From Olsenella sp. KGMB02461 (GTDB taxonomy: Bacteria > Actinomycetota > Coriobacteriia > Coriobacteriales > Atopobiaceae), in the NCBI RefSeq assembly GCF_012584445.1, contig NZ_JABAHI010000008.1, positions 620,001 through 684,000 of the forward strand: a DNA stretch of 64,000 nt, given 5' to 3'. The position numbers and the translations under genes are program-made. Below, piece by piece: positions 59,857-64,000 of the stretch. The notes beneath the pieces were generated by a model. That model was not told the origin of the DNA. It was given only the letters and a program-made list of their open reading frames with translations, and did no database searches. Each line of letters opens with the position of its first letter. Position 1 is the stretch's first letter.

Positions 59857-60174
59857 TTAACCAATCGCCTCCAAAAGCTCAGACACTACAGAGGGAGCGT
59901 CTTTGATGACTTCCTCGGTGGGACAAGAGATGTAGGGCACCGGCTCGAAGCGCTCCAGACCCTTGATCTTGAGATCCGCTGCGATGATGGCGGCATCGGC
60001 ACGAGCAAGATCTTCCTCGGTGATGGTGTTCTCGGAACCATCAGCGCCCTGGGTCTCGACCTTGGCCTCGCAGCCGGCGGCTTCGATGGCCCGCTTTAGG
60101 GCATCGGCAGCCATGTAGGTATGTGCGATACCTACGATGCACGAGGTGACGCCAACGATGTACTTCTTTGACAT
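59857..60174 (-). CDS. PTS fructose-type EIIB
   Basis: 105 aa. The phosphorylated cysteine is C12 in VTSCIVGIAHTYMAADAL; most relatives have TACPTGIAHT. It receives phosphate from a IIA and gives it to the sugar as it enters through IIC. AGGAAAGG precedes the ATG. No IIA domain is fused or adjacent. Confidence 0.93.
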   Translation of the reverse strand: MSKKYIVGVTSCIVGIAHTYMAADALKRAIEAAGCEAKVETQGADGSENTITEEDLARADAAIIAADLKIKGLERFEPVPYISCPTEEVIKDAPSVVSELLEAIG

Positions 60175-60710
60175 GGACCTTCCTTTCCTTGGACCTCAGA
60201 CCTGATCTTTAGATCTGGATGTGCCTGATTCACAAAGGGCACGAACAACCTCCTGCGCCCGAAGGGATGCCAACGACGCCAAGCTAGTGCCTTGGCCGAG
60301 AAGCCCTTGGCCCCTCCGGGCCGCTGGGGCTTCCCGTGTCCCTTCTTTAGCCCGAATAGTACGACCCTCCACAGACCTGACAATCCCCCAAATCCCCTAA
60401 ATGGCAGCTATTCATATTTCCTTCATATATTGGGGAGGGAAATAGCTGGATTTTTCAGATATCTGAGCAATTTTGGGCCCAATGTTGGCTATTTGTGGAG
60501 GTATGCACACACTTGCTCCACATTTATTCGACGTCGTCTGAAATTCCCGGACTCCCCTCCTATACTGTGGCCAAGTTTTACTGCGAAAACAGAGGTGTTC
60601 ACCGACTGCCCCTTCTAGGCAACACGCTGCCTACCAGCAGAATCGCCATCCAATGCACCTCTCTCGCCAGTCTCGCCCCTCTAATATGTAGGAATTGTGA
60701 AGGAGTCCTC
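60175..60710. other. 536-base divergent region
   Basis: Promoter region between the PTS operon (minus) and the STM3941 gene (plus). A 12-base palindrome TCAGATATCTGA (60455-60466) and AT-rich stretch (60410-60475) are candidate control elements of the sugar operon. A near-match of the repeat (GGCCGAGAAGCCC at about 60294) is also present. No gene is credible. Confidence 0.5.
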
Positions 60711-61283
60711 ATGGCATCACGGAAGGCCCAACGCTCCCTAGTCGTCAAGCGCGATCTGCTTCGCTGTGGACTATTGGCATTCATGGGCGTCTGTTTGACA
60801 GTGGCTGGAGCACTGGCTCTCTTTGCACCCCTCCAAGTAGAGGATGCCCTGAGCACTCGCATTTGGATGGGAGGCTTTGGCACCGCCATTGGCATTGGCA
60901 TCACTGCTTGGAGCATCTATAGACTTCGCGTCCAGCCCTACCTGCTCTCCATTGACGAGCATGGCATTGTGGACAACTCCAATTGGATGAGCCCCGGCCT
61001 GATTGAGTGGGACCAGGTGCGCGACGCCTACATCCTGGAGCTGGGCCACAATTCTTATCTCTGCGTCGACCTAGAGGATCCCCATGGCTTCTTGAAGTCT
61101 CTTCCTCGCCGCCGCCAAAAGCTCATGGAGGCAAATCTGCAGTCTGGCTTTGCCCCTGTACGCATTCAGCTGGCTGCCGTGCCCGGTGGCTACACCTGCA
61201 AAGACGCCCTGGATGTGGTGCACACGCTGCACCCAGGCTTAGTGCGCGGCAAAAAGAAGATCAAAGCACCCAAGTTGGCGTAG
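60711..61283 (+). CDS. STM3941-family membrane protein (copy 2)
   Basis: 190 aa. Two helices (LLAFMGVCLTVAGALALFA, GGFGTAIGIGITAWSIY), then the same soluble blocks as copy 1 at 21649-22242 and the Lys-rich end (GKKKIKAPKLA). AAGGAG is five bases before the ATG; the frame runs 72 codons further upstream without signals. Confidence 0.75.
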   Translation: MASRKAQRSLVVKRDLLRCGLLAFMGVCLTVAGALALFAPLQVEDALSTRIWMGGFGTAIGIGITAWSIYRLRVQPYLLSIDEHGIVDNSNWMSPGLIEWDQVRDAYILELGHNSYLCVDLEDPHGFLKSLPRRRQKLMEANLQSGFAPVRIQLAAVPGGYTCKDALDVVHTLHPGLVRGKKKIKAPKLA

Positions 61284-61382
61284 CGGCGGCGACTGCGCGT
61301 CGCGTACTTGGCAAACGCTAACCGGAGCTCGATCCGCCCCACTCCCTGTCACGCCTGTACCACCACTACCCTAAGGAACCTC

Positions 61383-62687
61383 ATGCTCGCCCTGCGTCTT
61401 TCCAATCCCCGACGTGCCCTGCTCTCCATCACTACCCTTCTGCTCTTTTGTCTGGGGCTCATCTATGCCTACTCGGTGGTGCTGGCGCCCCAAAAGGAAC
61501 TCTGGGGCTGGTCGGTATCCCAAATGACGCTGGTGTTTGCCCTCTCAATCACGGTATTCACACTGGGGGGTCTTCTAGGGGCGCGCCTCAACAGCGCTCT
61601 GGGATCTAGAAATTCCCTGCTCATCGCCGGCGTTCTTGTGGCTGCCGGCTTCTGGGGCTGCTCGGTGGCAGACGGCGCCTCCGCCTTTTTCACCACCTGC
61701 CTATGCTATTGCGTCATTGGCGGCGCTGGCATTGGCATCGCCTACGACGTGCTCCTCCCCGCCATCACCCGCTGGTTTCCCGACCACACCGGCCTTGCCC
61801 AAGGCATCGGCCTCATGGGCTTTGGCATGGGCGGATTTGTCATGGGCCCTGCCCTGGCTGCCTGCTACAGCATCGCCTCTTGGCGGCTGGTGCTCCAGCT
61901 CCTGGGAATTGCCTTTTTGGGGCTGTTGATCTTCTCGGCATTTTTCGTTGCCGAGAAACGCTCCCCTTCCTTTCGCCTCTCTGAGGGCGCTTGCGATTCG
62001 CAACCATCAGAGCCCCAGGCTGCTGGAACCCGCGAAGCCGCTGCTCAGAAGAGGCCGCTCGCAGCCTTGCTGGCAGACAGGCGTTTCAAGCTGCTGTATC
62101 TGTGGCTGTTCACCATTTGTGGGACAGGCATGGGAATCTCTGGATTGGGACGCGAGCTGCCTTTGTCGCTGGGAGCCGACGCCATGGCCGCGGCAGTGAT
62201 CATTGGATTTGTGAGCGTGGGCTCGGGCCTGGGCCGCTTTGCCGGTGGCTTTTTTGCCGACAAGTTTGGGGCGCCGGTGACCATTAGGGCGACTTCAATG
62301 GGTATGGTGGCCGCCCAGGGACTCATGCTGCTGTCTATGGTCTTCCAGAGCCTGCTCATCCAAACCGTCGCGTTGCTTGGCTGCGGATTTTGCTGGGGCG
62401 TTGCGGTGATCATGATGACCTATGTGTGCTCGGAGACCTGGGGAGCCCAGGCCATGTCTCGCAACCTGGCAGTAGTCAACACCAACAGCATCTTCTCTTC
62501 GCTGGTGGGCAGCTGTGGCGGCGGGCTTTTAGCCCAGGCCTTTGGAACCCAGGCAGCCCTAGGCGCGTTGCTGGGCTTCGCCATTGTGGCCACGGCGCTC
62601 TCGGGCGTTTTAGGACGAGCCGTCGCCTCCGCCAAGAGCGCCGCGCAAGCCGTCGCCCCTCTACCAGATCAGCCTCAGGCCGCCTAG
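61383..62687 (+). CDS. MFS transporter (oxalate/formate antiporter-like)
   Basis: 434 aa, 12 helices. WGWSVSQMTLVFALSI, GARLNSALGSRNSLLIAG (the loop 2-3 motif), LPAITRWFPDHTGLAQGIGLMGFGMGG and a central loop of about 60 residues. The pattern is that of the OFA branch. ATG 61383 follows AAGGAACC. The end of helix 6 contains an inverted pair of the repeat (61932-61957) encoding FSAFFVAEKR. Confidence 0.85.
   Translation: MLALRLSNPRRALLSITTLLLFCLGLIYAYSVVLAPQKELWGWSVSQMTLVFALSITVFTLGGLLGARLNSALGSRNSLLIAGVLVAAGFWGCSVADGASAFFTTCLCYCVIGGAGIGIAYDVLLPAITRWFPDHTGLAQGIGLMGFGMGGFVMGPALAACYSIASWRLVLQLLGIAFLGLLIFSAFFVAEKRSPSFRLSEGACDSQPSEPQAAGTREAAAQKRPLAALLADRRFKLLYLWLFTICGTGMGISGLGRELPLSLGADAMAAAVIIGFVSVGSGLGRFAGGFFADKFGAPVTIRATSMGMVAAQGLMLLSMVFQSLLIQTVALLGCGFCWGVAVIMMTYVCSETWGAQAMSRNLAVVNTNSIFSSLVGSCGGGLLAQAFGTQAALGALLGFAIVATALSGVLGRAVASAKSAAQAVAPLPDQPQAA
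61932..61957. repeat. Inverted pair of the 9-mer repeat inside a coding region
   Basis: TTCTCGGCA (61932-61940), an 8-base spacer TTTTTCGT, then TGCCGAGAA (61949-61957). Same spacer length as the pair at 53099-53132. It lies in the MFS gene just where helix 6 meets the central loop, so it can have no terminator purpose for that gene. Confidence 0.95.
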
Positions 62688-62732
62688 GGGTGTGTGCGAA
62701 GACCGAATAGCAGAAGCGAGGACACCACAGGC

Positions 62733-63731
62733 CTAGCGAATGATAGTGCTGCCAGTTGCACGGGCATAGGCCTGCTCGATGGTGAGCTCGGTGGCGTAGG
62801 AGAGCTCCCCTTCCACCGTGGCCTTGTAAGCCGAATGAGTCACCGCATAATCCAAGATGTGCTGAGGCTCCCAATTGTGGATCAACCCATGCACGATGGA
62901 TGAGCTGAAGGCGTCGCCGCAACCAGAGATTTCTGTGGGCGCAACCTCGTGGGACAGCGAACGATGGATGGTCTCGGGGTTTGCCATAAGGCCTGCCACC
63001 TGCAGCATGGCACCTGGATTCACAATATGGCGATTCATGGCCACGCAGAAAAGGTTGTAGCGATCCATGAGCGAGACAGCGGCCGACTCGCGCTGGCGGT
63101 CAGAGCCATCGAAGCTCTCAGCCTCCCAGATGCTGCTGTAATCTTCCAAAGAGCCGCAGACCACATCGATATAGGGCAGCAGCCTGTCCCAGAGATTGCG
63201 CGCAGCAGCGGGGGTGATCATTCCTCGGCGGTAATTAAGATCGCAGAACGTGCGTATGCCACGACCCTTGGAGGCGATGAGGGCGTCTTCGACAATACGA
63301 CCGGTCTCAGGAGTGATTGAAGCCACCACGCCGGAAAAGTAGAAGCACCAGACGCCATTGAGGAGCGAGTCCCAATCAAACTCTTCGCGAAGCGCCGACT
63401 GCATAGCCGAGCCGTCGCGATCGTAGAGAATGCGATCTGGGCGCATGGTGCCACCACGCTCGATGTAATAACCTGCCATACGGGCGTCGACCCTGCGCAT
63501 GCGCGAGACATCCACGCCAAACTTGCGCATCTCCATGATGGAGCGATCGCCCAAGATATTCGACGATAAGACCGAAGCCATCGCCACGTCGTCACCCTGC
63601 AGTGCCAGAGACTTAGCCACCACAACCTCGGAACCCACGAATGCCATCATGAGCTCGTCGGCCTGATGGAGCATCAGAGGCGGACGCGGCGAAAGCCTGA
63701 GCACGGGTTCGCCAAAGCAGAGGATCTTCAT
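62733..63731 (-). CDS. PfkB-family sugar kinase (KDG kinase-like)
   Basis: 332 aa ribokinase fold. FGEPVLRLSP at the start is typical of 2-keto-3-deoxygluconate kinases; the catalytic loop is ISGCGDAFSSSIV (GxGDAF). The N-terminal GG motif is weak (AFVGSEVVVAKSLA). Phosphorylates a sugar or sugar acid. ATG 63731 has only a weak ribosome site. A possible operator lies in the 270 bases upstream. Confidence 0.85.
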   Translation of the reverse strand: MKILCFGEPVLRLSPRPPLMLHQADELMMAFVGSEVVVAKSLALQGDDVAMASVLSSNILGDRSIMEMRKFGVDVSRMRRVDARMAGYYIERGGTMRPDRILYDRDGSAMQSALREEFDWDSLLNGVWCFYFSGVVASITPETGRIVEDALIASKGRGIRTFCDLNYRRGMITPAAARNLWDRLLPYIDVVCGSLEDYSSIWEAESFDGSDRQRESAAVSLMDRYNLFCVAMNRHIVNPGAMLQVAGLMANPETIHRSLSHEVAPTEISGCGDAFSSSIVHGLIHNWEPQHILDYAVTHSAYKATVEGELSYATELTIEQAYARATGSTIIR

Positions 63732-64000
63732 CAAAGAGGCGACCTTCCTGAGTCCAGAGTGCATAGCGAAGCGCGATTTCGCGCGAAGGGTGAAACGCGA
63801 CGAAATGGCTTGTTTCACCGTATCAGGTTTCTTGCAGGATTGGTGGCGAAAAGTCGCGAAACTGCGAGTTTTTGAGGGACAGAGCAGAGCGGGTCAGAGG
63901 ACGGTAAGTGCGCGGACTAATGAAAAGCTGAAGATGTAGGGGTTAACTGCCCTCTGAATTTATACTGCAATAGCTTCATTATAGCGTAGCTAATGTAGCA
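63732..64000. other. Upstream region of the PfkB gene to the window end
   Basis: GGTGAAAC (63789-63796) and GTTTCACC (63812-63819) form an 8-bp inverted repeat 15 bases apart, within a run of CGCGAAA-like words (63776-63870). Together these could be sites of a LacI/DeoR-type regulator of the kinase gene. No gene is seen up to the window edge. Confidence 0.45.

Noticed and set aside
1849-61957. Explaining TGCCGAGAA as KOPS or Chi
   Set aside because: Those motifs are strongly oriented along the replichore; here the strands are used 11 to 10 with no switch point in the window. Genome-wide data could still change this.
61932-61957. Calling the inverted repeat in the MFS gene a terminator
   Set aside because: It lies inside a complete, well conserved reading frame, so transcripts must pass it.

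Overview
The window is GC-rich chromosomal DNA with short intergenic gaps, strong AGGAGG-type ribosome sites and frequent GTG/TTG starts. An orphan RsbW/SigF-type pair, a fermentative AdhE, STM3941-family paralogs and the overall gene content suggest an anaerobic Actinomycetota, most likely class Coriobacteriia (Olsenella/Atopobium-like). That placement is inferred from gene content; there is no rRNA gene here. I saw no tRNA gene, insertion sequence, prophage or CRISPR array.

Layout. 0-13 kb is a minus-strand housekeeping block: an Xaa-Pro peptidase (cut by the window edge), a degenerate AroB, AroK, prepilin peptidase, YqeG, MltG, RuvX, AlaS, an AI-2E family permease, a sigma factor with its RsbW anti-sigma kinase, a DUF948 protein and RarA. 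13-27 kb mixes a C26 amidohydrolase, an OPT transporter, Dgt, an SGNH-hydrolase/ATP-grasp fusion, an orphan PTS IIA, DfrA-ThyA, a Nudix hydrolase and a metallophosphatase. 27-30 kb is a sulfur locus: an Rrf2 regulator divergent from metY-cysK, with a palindromic operator between them. 30-36 kb has a GIY-YIG/AlkD fusion behind a very structured leader, a small phosphotransferase and AdhE. 36-46 kb is accessory: pseudo-enzymes, DUF488, AzlCD, a GH5 lipoprotein, a RelBE-type pair, broken gene remnants, an EcsC protein and a split ThrE exporter. 46-49 kb has a GntR regulator, a metal-ligand-less HisK-like protein and a frameshifted alpha/beta hydrolase. 49.5-56.3 kb is a minus-strand acyl-CoA operon (CoA ligase, CoA transferase, 3-hydroxyacyl-CoA dehydrogenase, thiolase, Fe-alcohol dehydrogenase). 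56.3-60.2 kb is a sugar locus (glycerate kinase, class II aldolase, PTS IIC and IIB). It lacks a IIA, which the orphan at 22.6 kb could supply. The window ends with an STM3941 paralog, an MFS transporter and a PfkB kinase.

The most striking signal is not a gene. The 9-mer TGCCGAGAA, often extended to TGCCGAGAAACCC, occurs 21 times. The two strands are used almost equally (10 and 11), it is read in several protein frames, and it also lies in intergenic DNA. Chance predicts about 0.5 copy. Two copies form a perfect 13-bp inverted pair with an 8-nt loop directly behind a stop codon, and a second inverted pair with the same 8-nt spacing lies inside the MFS gene. A one-base variant, TGCCGATAA, occurs nine times. 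This is how DNA uptake sequences look in Neisseria and Pasteurellaceae, and a prepilin peptidase is encoded in the window. The uptake role is inference. A second theme is three intact reading frames that have lost the catalytic residues of their families (AroB-like, MetY-like, HisK-like).
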